From Spongiivirga citrea (GTDB lineage: Bacteria > Bacteroidota > Bacteroidia > Flavobacteriales > Flavobacteriaceae), in contig NZ_JAABOQ010000001.1 in assembly GCF_010671565.1 (NCBI RefSeq), forward strand, positions 1 to 64,000: a DNA stretch of 64,000 nucleotides. The letters are read 5' to 3'. This document shows positions 9,746 through 19,656 of the stretch, piece after piece (positions within the stretch are counted from its first letter, which is position 1; the number at the start of each line of letters is the position of its first letter). The position numbers and the translations under genes were made by a program. Under the pieces are notes generated by a model. The model was given only the letters and a program-made list of their open reading frames with translations. It was not told the origin of the DNA and did no database searches.

Positions 9746-11635
9746 TTACAAGTAGTTTTTGGAATACCATTTCTGAAAGCAGAAGAACGACCATACTTTA
9801 AATGTTTGATCATTCCCTGTTAAATGGTCATTTACTAATTTCTGTATCTGCTCAGGATCAAAAACACCTTGCTTAGTTAAAAAATCGTCATTAACAAAGT
9901 GCATAAGTTCTTCTTTTAAAGTCGATCTTAACCAGTCGCCAACCGGAACCGCGAATCCCTCCTTAGATTTATCAAGAAATCCGGGAGAAAACTCATCTTT
10001 AAAAGCTTCTTTAAGTATATGCTTTTTGTCCCAACCATTCAGCAGGTATTCTTCCGGAAGCGTATTTACATAATTCCAAAGTTTCTTATTCAGAAAAGGT
10101 GCTCGACACTCTAAGGAGTTTAACATACTGGTTCTATCAACTTTTACAAGCATATCACCTTCTAGACTCATATGCTTATCTATGATTCTGTAATCCGTTA
10201 GACTAGTTGGTTTTTCTATACCCGTTTTCTTTTGATAATATTGAAAAGGTGTACTATCATATTTATCTGGTAATAAGTATTTAGATAAAGAATTTCCTGC
10301 AAATCCTAAAGAGATAATATCCCAATAATGGTTCCCTGAGTAATCAATGGCTGTCAACAACCTTTTGATTTTAAAAATTCCTTCACGTGCATCATGCTTA
10401 GATTTCAGCAACTTATCTGATATTTTTAAAAAAACTCTATGCATAAACTTGGGAACAAATCTGGTATATCTACGATTTATCTTTCCCATATAGTACTTAT
10501 TGTATCCTCCAAAAACTTCATCACCACCATCCCCAGTCAGAGCTACCTTAACAAAGTCTGATGTTTTGTTAGAAACCATGTAGGTTGGTATTGATGAAGA
10601 ATCGGCGAAGGGTTCATCAAAATTCAACAATATATCATCAATATGTTCTCGCAGATTGTTTTCATCAATAATAAACTCGTTATACGTACTACCAATTAGT
10701 TGAGCAACTTCTTTAGCCTTATCAGTCTCATCGTAGGATTTTTTTGTAAATCCAATAGAAAAGGTGTTAACTTCCTTATTTGTATTCTGGGCTACGCATA
10801 ATGACACAATCGATGAATCAACACCACCAGACAAAAAAGTTCCTACAGGCACATCAGCAACTAATCTACTTATGACGCTTTCAGTAACTAATTTTTTAAC
10901 ATTCGCCTTTGCATCTTCTTTGGATATACGCTTTTTGATGATTGGAACCGTTTCTTCAATAGGAACTATCTCAATTTTTTGTTCTTCTATAGAGTAACTT
11001 AAGTAATGATCCGGTTCTAACTTATGAACATTTTCATAAATAGTAAATGGTGCAGGAATATATGTAAGTCGAAAAAAAAGATTTAACCCTGAAGTTGAAA
11101 TTTCGGGCTTTTTATCGAGCTGATTTATTAATGATTTTAATTCTGAGCACCATAACAGCTCATTGTTTTTATGGATGTAATAAAGTGGTTTCTCACCAAA
11201 AAAATCACGAGCAATTAGCACTTTATTTTTTCTCTTATCAAAGATGCTAAAGGCAAACATACCGTCTAATTTCTTGAAAGATGAAGTTCCCTCTTTTTCA
11301 TACATTCTTAAAATCACCTCTGTATCACTCTGCGTGGTAAACTTAACACCATCGGATTCTAAGAAACTTCGAAGCTCTCTGTAGTTGTAAATCTCACCAT
11401 TAAAAACAATCACCAACTGTCCATCATCAGAATAAATCGGTTGGCTACCGGTATTAAGGTCAATAATTGAAAGCCTTCGCATCCCCATGGCTATACCAAA
11501 ATTCTTTTGCTGCTCAATAAAAGTACCATCGTCATCTGGACCTCTATGAACTATTAAATCATTCATAGCATTGATACCAGATTGAAGCTCGTCATTATTT
11601 CTGGAAGTACTTATTATTCCATTAATTCCGCACAT
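9746..11635 (-). CDS. asnB: Asparagine-synthase-like glutamine amidotransferase
   Basis: At 629 residues it has the full class II layout. The start MCGINGI exposes Cys2, the glutaminase nucleophile, with NGEIYN at about 79-84. The synthetase domain has the PP-loop SGGVDSS at 269-275 and GDGGDEVFGGY further on. Glutamine supplies ammonia that is joined to an ATP-activated carboxylate. It is the last gene of the polysaccharide operon, 10 bases after a glycosyltransferase gene, and is followed by a strong terminator. In several O-antigen loci (for example Francisella WbtH) such enzymes amidate a hexosaminuronic acid. With a 4-epimerase and 6-dehydrogenase in the same operon, that role is more likely here than asparagine synthesis, but this is inference. 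Confidence 0.85.
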   Translation of the reverse strand: MCGINGIISTSRNNDELQSGINAMNDLIVHRGPDDDGTFIEQQKNFGIAMGMRRLSIIDLNTGSQPIYSDDGQLVIVFNGEIYNYRELRSFLESDGVKFTTQSDTEVILRMYEKEGTSSFKKLDGMFAFSIFDKRKNKVLIARDFFGEKPLYYIHKNNELLWCSELKSLINQLDKKPEISTSGLNLFFRLTYIPAPFTIYENVHKLEPDHYLSYSIEEQKIEIVPIEETVPIIKKRISKEDAKANVKKLVTESVISRLVADVPVGTFLSGGVDSSIVSLCVAQNTNKEVNTFSIGFTKKSYDETDKAKEVAQLIGSTYNEFIIDENNLREHIDDILLNFDEPFADSSSIPTYMVSNKTSDFVKVALTGDGGDEVFGGYNKYYMGKINRRYTRFVPKFMHRVFLKISDKLLKSKHDAREGIFKIKRLLTAIDYSGNHYWDIISLGFAGNSLSKYLLPDKYDSTPFQYYQKKTGIEKPTSLTDYRIIDKHMSLEGDMLVKVDRTSMLNSLECRAPFLNKKLWNYVNTLPEEYLLNGWDKKHILKEAFKDEFSPGFLDKSKEGFAVPVGDWLRSTLKEELMHFVNDDFLTKQGVFDPEQIQKLVNDHLTGNDQTFKVWSFFCFQKWYSKNYL

Positions 11636-11645
11636 GTGTGGCTAT

Positions 11646-12782
11646 TTAATTATTACAATAAAATTCCTGAAGCTCTTTTGCGTTACTTTTGATATCATAC
11701 GCTGCTTCTATTATCTTTTTTGACATATCTGAACGCCTATTAAACCTTGACCCTAACAAGATTTTAGCCCAATTTAAAGGTGGTGTCTTCAAAGATAAAA
11801 AGTTAACCAGACCCGTTACATTGAGCTCTTTAGAAATTTCGTCTGAGGCAATTATAGGCAATCCTGCTGCTTGTGCCTCAATTAAAGTGACGGGCAAGCC
11901 TTCATTTGTTGAGGGGAACAGAAATATATCCATCGCTTGTAAAATTTCAGGAACATCATTTCTGGCCCCAAGAAATACTACCTGATTTTCAAGACCAAGC
12001 TGATCCGCTAATTTTCTGATGTCACTATCATCTCCTGCCCCAACTAAAACAAGTAAAACATTCTTTTCTTGTTTTAGAAGTTCGTTAAATATTTCTATTA
12101 TAAACCGATGGTTTTTTTCTTGTACAAAATTACCCACATGGCCAACGATAAATTTATCCGACAGCTCAAGAGCTATTTTTTTGGTTTTGGATATTTCAGG
12201 ATTATATGTGAATTGATGGGTATCAATTGCATTATTTATAATTCTAACTTTGTCACTATTCTTCGAACCAAATAACCAGTTACCCGCTTTTTTACCACAT
12301 GAAAAATAAACGTTTGCATATGATGGAACTTTACGCTTGTAAAAGTTTTGTGCAAAAAAACGTATTGCGAATGATAAATCATGTTTTTTATCAGAAAAAG
12401 GATTTAGATTTAGGTTATACAAACTAGTGTGACTGTGTGCTATACGAATTGGTATTTTAGCTTTTTTAGCAGCCTTCATCACAAAAACACTAAGTGCATT
12501 TAAATGAGAATGGACAATCCTGTACTCGGGATGGTTCTCAAAAAAATGAGAAAGCTCTTTTTTATATGAACTCAAATTTTTTAGACTAATATTCTGTAAA
12601 CGATATATTCTTCCACCTAGCCCTTTTATTTCAGAGTCAAACACCCCTTCTTCCTTACGGTGCAATAAAAAATCAAACTGAACAACTGATCGATCAATAT
12701 TTCTGTAATAATTCATAATCATGGTTTCAGCTCCACCACGATTCATAATTGTTAATACCTGTAAAACCCTAATTGGCTCCAT
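11646..12782 (-). CDS. Family 4 glycosyltransferase (EpsF-like)
   Basis: This 378-residue GT-B enzyme has the N-terminal IRVLQVLTIMNRGGAE, where the RGGAE loop is typical of EpsF-type retaining transferases. The C-terminal domain has IVGHVGNFVQEKNH and the donor-site motif FPSTNEGLPVTLIEA with the E-x7-E pair near residues 305-313. It adds a sugar to the lipid-linked repeat unit at the cytoplasmic membrane. It is a clear paralogue of the gene at 14243-15382; the two flank the CapK-like gene, suggesting duplication inside the operon. The ATG at 12782 fits the paralogue's start. The sugar is unknown. Confidence 0.88.
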   Translation of the reverse strand: MEPIRVLQVLTIMNRGGAETMIMNYYRNIDRSVVQFDFLLHRKEEGVFDSEIKGLGGRIYRLQNISLKNLSSYKKELSHFFENHPEYRIVHSHLNALSVFVMKAAKKAKIPIRIAHSHTSLYNLNLNPFSDKKHDLSFAIRFFAQNFYKRKVPSYANVYFSCGKKAGNWLFGSKNSDKVRIINNAIDTHQFTYNPEISKTKKIALELSDKFIVGHVGNFVQEKNHRFIIEIFNELLKQEKNVLLVLVGAGDDSDIRKLADQLGLENQVVFLGARNDVPEILQAMDIFLFPSTNEGLPVTLIEAQAAGLPIIASDEISKELNVTGLVNFLSLKTPPLNWAKILLGSRFNRRSDMSKKIIEAAYDIKSNAKELQEFYCNN

Positions 12783-12820
12783 TACTTTTTATGTTGATCT
12801 ATTATTAGGATGTGAAATAA

Positions 12821-14230
12821 TCAAGAATTCAATTGTGGAATTTCAAATTTTCGCTTTACAGCAATAAACTTTCCATTTGAGCTTAGTTGAATATCATTCA
12901 CTTTATTAATTGAAATTTTAATGTTGTTTCCAAGACGATCTCTTAAGTTTTGAATAAACTCTTGTTCAATTTTTTCATCATACTTGTCGTTAGCAATTAA
13001 ATTGACAATGATATTGGTGGGGCTTTCCTGAATGATCTGACTTTTTTCCATTCCTGTTAAGCCCTTATAAGCGGTATCCATTCTTCCTACAAAACCTTTT
13101 TCCTCCGTCCACAAAATGTCATCATCACGGCCTAAAATCTTTTCTACCATAGGCATTTCACACCCACATGAACAATCAGTATCAACTTCGGGTAACAAAA
13201 CCGTATCACCAATTCTATATCTAATTAGGGGAGTCTTATAATTAATAAAACTAGTAACAATAAGCTGCGCCATCTCACCCGGTTTAGCAGGTATCCCATT
13301 TAAGCTCAAAAATTCAAAAACCCCTGAATCGATATTTAAATGCAAGCCACCCGCAGTACATTCAGTAATAAGTGGACTACCCTCATTGGATGCATACTGA
13401 TTAAAAACATGACATTTAAATGCTTTTTGAATAGTATCACGATGATAATCAAAAAGTGTCTCAGCCGTAACGGCTATGGCTTTGGGAATAAAATCAAGTT
13501 CAATGTTGTTTTCAATAATAAACTTACTTAAAATATAAACCGCGGATGGATAACCATCAATCAATTCTGGTTTAAAGTTATTCAGTTTTTGTATGTATTT
13601 GCCGATATTTTTCTCGGTCAAATGATAAGTCGACATCAATAATTGATTTTCTATCCTATTGAAAACCCAAAAAGGAGCTTTCTTTCTACTAGGACTAACA
13701 ATCAACCTTCCCGATAATCGGACTTGCTTCGCCCGTCTATCAATTCCAATAACATGATGAAAACGTTTCCAAAAGGCAAATGACCTATTAATAGAATCAG
13801 TATCTATATAATCAACTGTTGGCGTACCTGATGTTCCACTAGTGTAATGCACCATTGCAGTTTTTCTGCTCTCATTTGATAGATCAAGTACATTTTCCTT
13901 TCTATGCTTTTTTTCTAATATGGGCATTTTATCCAGTACTGCATAAGGATCTGTTTGTATATCTTCAAGTGAAATATCGAGTGCTTTCATCTTAGAAGAG
14001 TACCAATTAGAATGTTGATAAACCTCTGATAGCAAAATCAATAAACTTGCTCTTTGAGACGCATTGATATCTTTGCTTATACCGTACCAGTTACTTAGAT
14101 ATTGACTTAAGTACTTTTTAAAATCGCTATTATACCGCTGCCTATTATTTAGAAACCCTTTGAGGTTCAATGCCATCACCTTTAAAGAATATGGTAACCG
14201 ATTATATAAGGACATTGCTGATTTACTCAT
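12821..14230 (-). CDS. CapK / PaaK-like adenylate-forming enzyme
   Basis: This 469-residue protein belongs to the phenylacetate-CoA-ligase-like superfamily. The ATP-binding P-loop VHYTSGTSGTPT lies near residues 122-133. NQYASNEGSPLITEC and LIRYRIGDTVLL near the middle correspond to the adenylate-binding motifs. A Cys cluster (CSCGCEMP, near 357-364) resembles the zinc-like site of PaaK relatives. Family members called CapK recur in capsule loci, but their substrate is not settled. It might activate a carboxylic acid for transfer to the glycan. It sits between two paralogous glycosyltransferase genes with short gaps (38 and 12 bases), so it is probably co-transcribed. Confidence 0.75.
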   Translation of the reverse strand: MSKSAMSLYNRLPYSLKVMALNLKGFLNNRQRYNSDFKKYLSQYLSNWYGISKDINASQRASLLILLSEVYQHSNWYSSKMKALDISLEDIQTDPYAVLDKMPILEKKHRKENVLDLSNESRKTAMVHYTSGTSGTPTVDYIDTDSINRSFAFWKRFHHVIGIDRRAKQVRLSGRLIVSPSRKKAPFWVFNRIENQLLMSTYHLTEKNIGKYIQKLNNFKPELIDGYPSAVYILSKFIIENNIELDFIPKAIAVTAETLFDYHRDTIQKAFKCHVFNQYASNEGSPLITECTAGGLHLNIDSGVFEFLSLNGIPAKPGEMAQLIVTSFINYKTPLIRYRIGDTVLLPEVDTDCSCGCEMPMVEKILGRDDDILWTEEKGFVGRMDTAYKGLTGMEKSQIIQESPTNIIVNLIANDKYDEKIEQEFIQNLRDRLGNNIKISINKVNDIQLSSNGKFIAVKRKFEIPQLNS

Positions 14231-14242
14231 AACTATTAATAC

Positions 14243-15382
14243 TTAACTATTTAAACCCAAATAAAATGACTCCATTGCCCTGGCATTTTCTACAATGTCA
14301 AAACCATTATTGACTACTAACTCTATATTATTCTTCTTTTCTGGCTTCGTATATTTTAAGACCTCCTTAGCCCACAAATTGGGTGCTTCTGTAATTGATA
14401 AAAATTTAATATCATCTGTAATTGCTATCTCTGGAGTAATGCTATCCGAAGCAAAAATCTTTAATCCTGCTGCTTGTGCTTCCACCAATGTAACTGGTAA
14501 TCCTTCATATAAAGAAGGAAATATGAAAACATCCATCATTTGATATAGTTGTGGTATATCATCTCTTACTCCAAGGAAATAGATATTGGTATCAATTCCT
14601 AATTGCTTACCTTGATGTTCAACTTCTTGTCTTAAAGGCCCATCTCCTATTAATATAAGTTTACAATTGCTCTTCTTACTCACTATTTCTTTAAAAACCT
14701 TAAGCAAGTAATGATGGTTTTTTTGATTTACAAACCTTCCAACGTGACCAATAATCAAATCAGTTTCAATCCCAAACTCCTTTTTATATGTGTTTGACAC
14801 CGCAGTATTTGGTTGAAAATCTCGAGAATTTACAGCATTATTCATAATACCGAAATCCGTTTTTTTACCAAACAACCAATTACCGGCAAGATTTCCACAG
14901 GCATAATAATAATTTGCGTGTTGATGAATTCTCTTTCTCAGCCGAAGCTTAATAATTTTTTTTAACGTATCCTTTAATCCTTCTCCTCCCAAAAAGAAGT
15001 CTGAAATTGTCAATTTCTTCATTGCTATATGAGCATGTGCTATACGATGAGGCAATCCAAATTCCTGAGCAATTTTTAAAGTAAAATAGCTGAACGTATT
15101 AATATGCGAATGAACTATTTTATAATTTTTATGTGTTTCAAAAAAACTTCTTAACTGCACATAATATGAGTTTGGAAAGAACGGATTGATTGGGTTCATT
15201 CTAAAAATCTGACCACCTAATTTCTCTATTTCATCATCAAAATGACCTCGTTTTTCCCTATGAACTAAAAAGTCAAATTGAATTTTAGAACGGTCCAAAG
15301 CACGATAATAATTCATAATCATTGATTCCGCTCCTCCACGATCCATAATGGTAAAAACTTGTAGTACTCTAATACCCACCAT
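14243..15382 (-). CDS. Family 4 glycosyltransferase (EpsF-like), paralogue
   Basis: This 379-residue protein starts with GIRVLQVFTIMDRGGAES and carries IGHVGRFVNQKNH and FPSLYEGLPVTLVEA in the same order as the 11646-12782 product, from which it clearly diverged after duplication. It has a GT-B fold with a retaining mechanism expected. Its start codon overlaps the last base of the upstream GT2 gene (the stop ends at 15382), indicating translational coupling. It should add one sugar of the repeat unit. Donor specificity cannot be read. Confidence 0.88.
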   Translation of the reverse strand: MVGIRVLQVFTIMDRGGAESMIMNYYRALDRSKIQFDFLVHREKRGHFDDEIEKLGGQIFRMNPINPFFPNSYYVQLRSFFETHKNYKIVHSHINTFSYFTLKIAQEFGLPHRIAHAHIAMKKLTISDFFLGGEGLKDTLKKIIKLRLRKRIHQHANYYYACGNLAGNWLFGKKTDFGIMNNAVNSRDFQPNTAVSNTYKKEFGIETDLIIGHVGRFVNQKNHHYLLKVFKEIVSKKSNCKLILIGDGPLRQEVEHQGKQLGIDTNIYFLGVRDDIPQLYQMMDVFIFPSLYEGLPVTLVEAQAAGLKIFASDSITPEIAITDDIKFLSITEAPNLWAKEVLKYTKPEKKNNIELVVNNGFDIVENARAMESFYLGLNS

Positions 15383-16272
15383 TAAAACTCCCCTCTGGTT
15401 TTATATCTTATATATACATTTAGCAACACTCCTAAGGGAACTGCGAATATGGTAAGTGATTTATTGGGAGACTCCTTTATAAAGGAAGCATTTTTGGTAA
15501 ACATTGAGCTCGATACATAATGAATTGCATTTTTGAAGCGTTCCTTGAAACTTTTACCCAATTGCATTCGGTTTTTTCTAGAAAATGCAAACCCTCTAGG
15601 ATGCCTTCTATATTGTTTTAATATATTTCTAGTCGATCCATCTTCCATATATTCAACTATACAGAACACATCATTTACAGGAAAAAGGTTGTAATCCTGA
15701 TCAATTAATAAATAAAGATATCCTAAGGGAACAAAACGCTCGCCTTCAAAAATTGGGTATGGAGGGTACTTTTTTACAACTTCGGTTCTTAAAACTAGTT
15801 TCTTATCTCCTTTTACCTTGTACTTATTGTAAATATCATATAAAGTAGTCTCTTTTAAGTCATTTGGCATTTTTGTACCGATAATAGTTCCGCTTGGATC
15901 TGCATCTAGTCCAACAATCCCAGCGTATTCAGATTTATCCTTTATCAAACTCCATGACTGCAATATTTTCTCTACACCATTATCAGGCATAAAATCATCA
16001 CTATCAATACAAACATTTAAAGTTGTATCTACCAGCCTATAGGCTGCATTATGTCCCCCATGCATTCCTTGATTCTCTTGATAGTGATATTTGATCTGTA
16101 TTTTATCATCCTCTATCCAGGTTTTTACCAACTCCTTTGTATTATCAGTAGAACCGTCATCAATAATTAACCATAAAAAATCATCACTAGTCTGCCTAAT
16201 CAAGCTCTCATAGCACTTATCTAAGCAATATGCTCTATTATAAGTTGGTGTAAATACTGTTAGTGTTTTCAT
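15382..16272 (-). CDS. Family 2 glycosyltransferase
   Basis: The 296 residues begin KTLTVFTPTYNRAYCLDKC with IIDDGSTDNT near residues 36-45 and CIDSDD near 88-93, the usual nucleotide and metal motifs of GT2 enzymes. The C-terminal part holds a short hydrophobic stretch near the end (LTIFAVPLGVLLNVYI), possibly a membrane contact. It lies 18 bases after the EpsG-like polymerase gene and is coupled to the next GT4 gene. It is one of five glycosyltransferases in this operon. Confidence 0.88.
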   Translation of the reverse strand: MKTLTVFTPTYNRAYCLDKCYESLIRQTSDDFLWLIIDDGSTDNTKELVKTWIEDDKIQIKYHYQENQGMHGGHNAAYRLVDTTLNVCIDSDDFMPDNGVEKILQSWSLIKDKSEYAGIVGLDADPSGTIIGTKMPNDLKETTLYDIYNKYKVKGDKKLVLRTEVVKKYPPYPIFEGERFVPLGYLYLLIDQDYNLFPVNDVFCIVEYMEDGSTRNILKQYRRHPRGFAFSRKNRMQLGKSFKERFKNAIHYVSSSMFTKNASFIKESPNKSLTIFAVPLGVLLNVYIRYKTRGEF

Positions 16273-16290
16273 TTAATTAAATGCTAAAAA

Positions 16291-17385
16291 TTACGCTCCA
16301 TAGAAATAATACATGAAATAGGTAAATGCGAAATAAACGAACATTACCTTACCAATCATCAGGTTTTGATTTTTGAAAAAACGTTGTTTTAAGAACGGAT
16401 AAATAATGATAATTGCCATCATAAACCATGACAAATATGCAAATCGATTGGAATAGTTAGCTCGTATAATTAATATCCAAAAACCATTACATAATAGATA
16501 GGTATTTAGAAGTTTAAAATACATTTCGTCTTTAAACTTGCGTTTAAAAACAAAATACCATCCAGCAAAAACAGCGAATGCGCTATGGAATAAAAAATCC
16601 CATCGAAAGCCCGTACTTTTAAATACCCCTTCTTCTGCCTGTGAAGTCAAATATCCTGACAGTCTATCATCTCCAAAACCCAAGCTGGTAAAAAGAGTTA
16701 TCCACACTCCACCCATGATTAACGATAAAGGAATACAAGCAAGCCATCCAAAGAAGTAGGTTTTAGGTTTATTATAAAAATAGGTTACTAGAAACGCTGC
16801 AATAGGAAGAAACAATGTTTTGTGAAACATAGTAGCAAGAGCAAAAAGTATTGCCATTACCACTTTATTTCGATGATGGCTTACTCCCCAAAGAAATAAC
16901 GAACATGCTGCTCCATTTCTAACACCATTTACTCCGTATGTCCAAAACGAAAAGGATACGACAAACATAAAGAACGCATAGAACCAATACTCTTTAAAAA
17001 ACTCCCGAGATATACGATACATTGGGTATATGTAAATAAATGCACATATTGTAAAAAAAGCATGAATTGACATTACCTGAGCAGATGCTTGCATGAATAC
17101 ATGCCAACCGTAATCATTAACGTCTGCGATTTCTGCTCCTAATATATAATTTTGATATCCGGTATTGTAGTTAATAGTGTCGCCGAATTTTCCACTAATG
17201 GGCCGTAACCCCATATGTAATATGAGCAGGATTAATAAAATATACCCTACTCCATTAATATATAACAGATTCTTACTATTATTTAGTTTTAAAATACTTG
17301 AATGAAATAGCGTTAAAAACACAAGGAAAAAGCACCCATTTAGATATAGAGGATAGTACCAATCTAAAGAAACTAAAGTATTCAT
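16291..17385 (-). CDS. EpsG-family polysaccharide polymerase (Wzy-like)
   Basis: This 364-residue protein is almost entirely membrane-spanning, with roughly ten hydrophobic segments. It carries the EpsG-type pattern of a first loop with GLRPISGKFGDTINY and a later SFWTYGVNGVRNGAACSLFLW, where RNG is a hallmark of this family. Such proteins join lipid-linked repeat units on the outer side of the inner membrane. With the Wzx flippase at 22932-24470 it indicates a Wzx/Wzy-type pathway. Wzz-like and outer-membrane export genes are not in the window. Confidence 0.8.
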   Translation of the reverse strand: MNTLVSLDWYYPLYLNGCFFLVFLTLFHSSILKLNNSKNLLYINGVGYILLILLILHMGLRPISGKFGDTINYNTGYQNYILGAEIADVNDYGWHVFMQASAQVMSIHAFFTICAFIYIYPMYRISREFFKEYWFYAFFMFVVSFSFWTYGVNGVRNGAACSLFLWGVSHHRNKVVMAILFALATMFHKTLFLPIAAFLVTYFYNKPKTYFFGWLACIPLSLIMGGVWITLFTSLGFGDDRLSGYLTSQAEEGVFKSTGFRWDFLFHSAFAVFAGWYFVFKRKFKDEMYFKLLNTYLLCNGFWILIIRANYSNRFAYLSWFMMAIIIIYPFLKQRFFKNQNLMIGKVMFVYFAFTYFMYYFYGA

Positions 17386-17406
17386 TGCTATTTCATTAAT
17401 AGTTTA

Positions 17407-18516
17407 CTACTTCGACTTAATTATGAGATCATCCCATTTAGCCATAATAGCATCAACATGATATTTTTGCACGCTTTCTACACCATTATTTGCTAATCTC
17501 TTTCTTTCTTGTTCGTTAGAAGCTAATTTTATCAAATTTTCGACAAACGAACTTCTATTATCGTTTTCAACTAGAATACCATCGTACTCATGAGTTATAA
17601 TATTTCTAGGACCCGTAGGACAATCAAACGAAATTATAGGCAAGCCTACTGATTGGGCTTCCAACAAGACCATCGGAAAACACTCTTGACTCGATGTCAT
17701 TAAGTAAAGACTTGCCTTTTTCATTATTTCGGGGACATTATCAATGGCTCCCATGAATTTAATGTATTTATCTAAATGCAACGATTCTATCTTATCATGA
17801 AGCTTTTTTACATACCCCGATTCGCCGTTGCCATAAATATGTAGTTGCCAATCACTGTTATGTTTTACAAATTCTTGCCATATATCAATTAAAATATCCA
17901 TTCGCTTGACATAAGAAATTCTCCCAGCTGCTATTGCAATTTTAGAACGGTTGTCATAATCAACTAGCTCCTTTTCTTCTATAGTTAAAACAGGATTAGG
18001 GATTGTTACAGCATTTTCAGACGGATAAAAATTACGTTCTTCCGGATTTAGTACCACTAAATGGTCATATTTTGATTCTAAAAATTGCTCATAACGCGTA
18101 AAAAGGGTTGGTTTTAATTTCGATCTATAAAATTTAGAAAAATGAAACTCTTTCACCCACCTGGCTTTGGTCTTCAAAAAAATAAAGAAAAAGCTAACTG
18201 GAATGTGATTTGCAACGATGACAACATCGGGTTTAATTTGATTTATTTTTTTTTGCAATAAAAAAAAATTCTTTGCCACCTTAGGTAAGTTTTTCAACCC
18301 GAAATAGCTTTTATTCCTGTCATATCCTATTCCAAGATCATGGAAATCGACTTCAGGTGACATTTTTAAAAAGGGCTCCTGCCCTTTTTGTTCTGTAGTA
18401 ACAATATGCACGCTATAATTTTTTCGAGTACTCCAATAATTAGCTTTTAGCTGAATCAGACTCTCTATTCCGCCAATCTTGTTAATCGAATCCGTTAATA
18501 TTGCTATCCTTTTCAT
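17407..18516 (-). CDS. Family 4 glycosyltransferase
   Basis: I place the start at the ATG at 18516, giving 369 residues (MKRIAILTDSINKIGGIE). An upstream TTG three codons earlier would overlap the preceding gene and is less likely. The GT-B fold shows IAAGRISYVKRMD and the donor motif SSQECFPMVLLEAQSVGLPIISFDCPTGPRNII. The closing DCPTGP pattern is shared with the neighbour at 18518-19624, so these two form a second paralogous pair. The gap to that gene is one base, so translation is probably coupled. Confidence 0.86.
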   Translation of the reverse strand: MKRIAILTDSINKIGGIESLIQLKANYWSTRKNYSVHIVTTEQKGQEPFLKMSPEVDFHDLGIGYDRNKSYFGLKNLPKVAKNFFLLQKKINQIKPDVVIVANHIPVSFFFIFLKTKARWVKEFHFSKFYRSKLKPTLFTRYEQFLESKYDHLVVLNPEERNFYPSENAVTIPNPVLTIEEKELVDYDNRSKIAIAAGRISYVKRMDILIDIWQEFVKHNSDWQLHIYGNGESGYVKKLHDKIESLHLDKYIKFMGAIDNVPEIMKKASLYLMTSSQECFPMVLLEAQSVGLPIISFDCPTGPRNIITHEYDGILVENDNRSSFVENLIKLASNEQERKRLANNGVESVQKYHVDAIMAKWDDLIIKSK

Positions 18517-18517
18517 T

Positions 18518-19624
18518 TTAAGCAACTAACGATTTAAACAGTGCGTCCCATTCTTTCGCGACATCTTCAATTAGATATCTTCTAACGTTTTTTCTTGCTT
18601 CTCCCCCCATTCTTTTTCTTAAACCTTCATCAGACATAAGCCTTTTTAACGATATTCCAAACGCTTCAACATTATCATTTTCTACCAGCAATCCATCTAC
18701 CTCATTAGTAATTATGTCTGCGGGACCATGCGGGCAATCAAAAGAAACACATGGGATTCCAAAAGCCATTGCCTCAATTAGGACCATTCCAAATCCTTCT
18801 GATCTGGAAGGCATCACATAAATTGAAGCCTGCTTGTATTTATCTGCAATATTTTTAACCGGGTCATAAAATTCCACACTATTGCGAATATTTAACTTCT
18901 CGGCTAACTTTAAATGAATCCCATCCTTGTCCTTTTTGCCATAAATTTCAAGCTTCCATTCATCAAATCCGCCTGTAATCGTCTTCCAGCTATTAAGCAA
19001 ACGGTCAATCCCTTTTTGGAAACCATGATTTCCAACCATAATTACTCTTTTGTTTTTTAACGTACTTGAATTATCAGGGTAGAATGATAGCGGATTAGGG
19101 ATAACCTTTAAATTTGAGAGCTTCCACTCTGACAAACTTCCATTTGTTAGCACCACTACTGCATCAAACTTTTTGGCAAAAAAATTCAGTAACTTTTCTT
19201 TAAAAGTATACTTCAATCTATCAATAAAACTCTCATTGTTGCTATTGATAAAAATTTGTTTCGAGGCGTGTCGCTCGCATATAACAGGAATATTCTTATT
19301 TCTTCTTAATAAAGGAAGCATTAGCCCTTTTAAACCATCATCACATACCGAAATAACGTCAGGACCAATTTGTTTAATCAAGTTTCTAATCCTTGATCTG
19401 TATTTAAACAGATATGTTGTTCTATTATGCTTTAAATCAACATTGTGTATAGTTAGTTTCGAGCTAAAGGAATAAAAAAAGTCTCCGTGGTTTTCGTTAA
19501 GTGTCATGATATGAACATCATATCCGTAGGTGTCTGCAAGGTAACTTGCCTTTATAGACAAAACTCTTTCCAAACCACCAGGCCCAGATATCCCATTCGT
19601 TATGTAAAGGATCTTTAAACCCAT
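18518..19624 (-). CDS. Family 4 glycosyltransferase
   Basis: The longest frame begins at a TTG (19693) inside the preceding methyltransferase gene. The ATG at 19624 gives MGLKILYITNGISGPGGLE, the natural N-terminus of this fold, and removes the overlap, so I use it (368 residues). Motifs are IMVGNHGFQKGIDRLL and PSRSEGFGMVLIEAMAFGIPCVSFDCPHGPADII. It is similar throughout to the product of 17407-18516. Its role is adding one sugar to the repeat unit. Confidence 0.85.
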   Translation of the reverse strand: MGLKILYITNGISGPGGLERVLSIKASYLADTYGYDVHIMTLNENHGDFFYSFSSKLTIHNVDLKHNRTTYLFKYRSRIRNLIKQIGPDVISVCDDGLKGLMLPLLRRNKNIPVICERHASKQIFINSNNESFIDRLKYTFKEKLLNFFAKKFDAVVVLTNGSLSEWKLSNLKVIPNPLSFYPDNSSTLKNKRVIMVGNHGFQKGIDRLLNSWKTITGGFDEWKLEIYGKKDKDGIHLKLAEKLNIRNSVEFYDPVKNIADKYKQASIYVMPSRSEGFGMVLIEAMAFGIPCVSFDCPHGPADIITNEVDGLLVENDNVEAFGISLKRLMSDEGLRKRMGGEARKNVRRYLIEDVAKEWDALFKSLVA

Positions 19625-19656
19625 ATTAACATGTAAACCAGCTGTTTTTAAAACAA

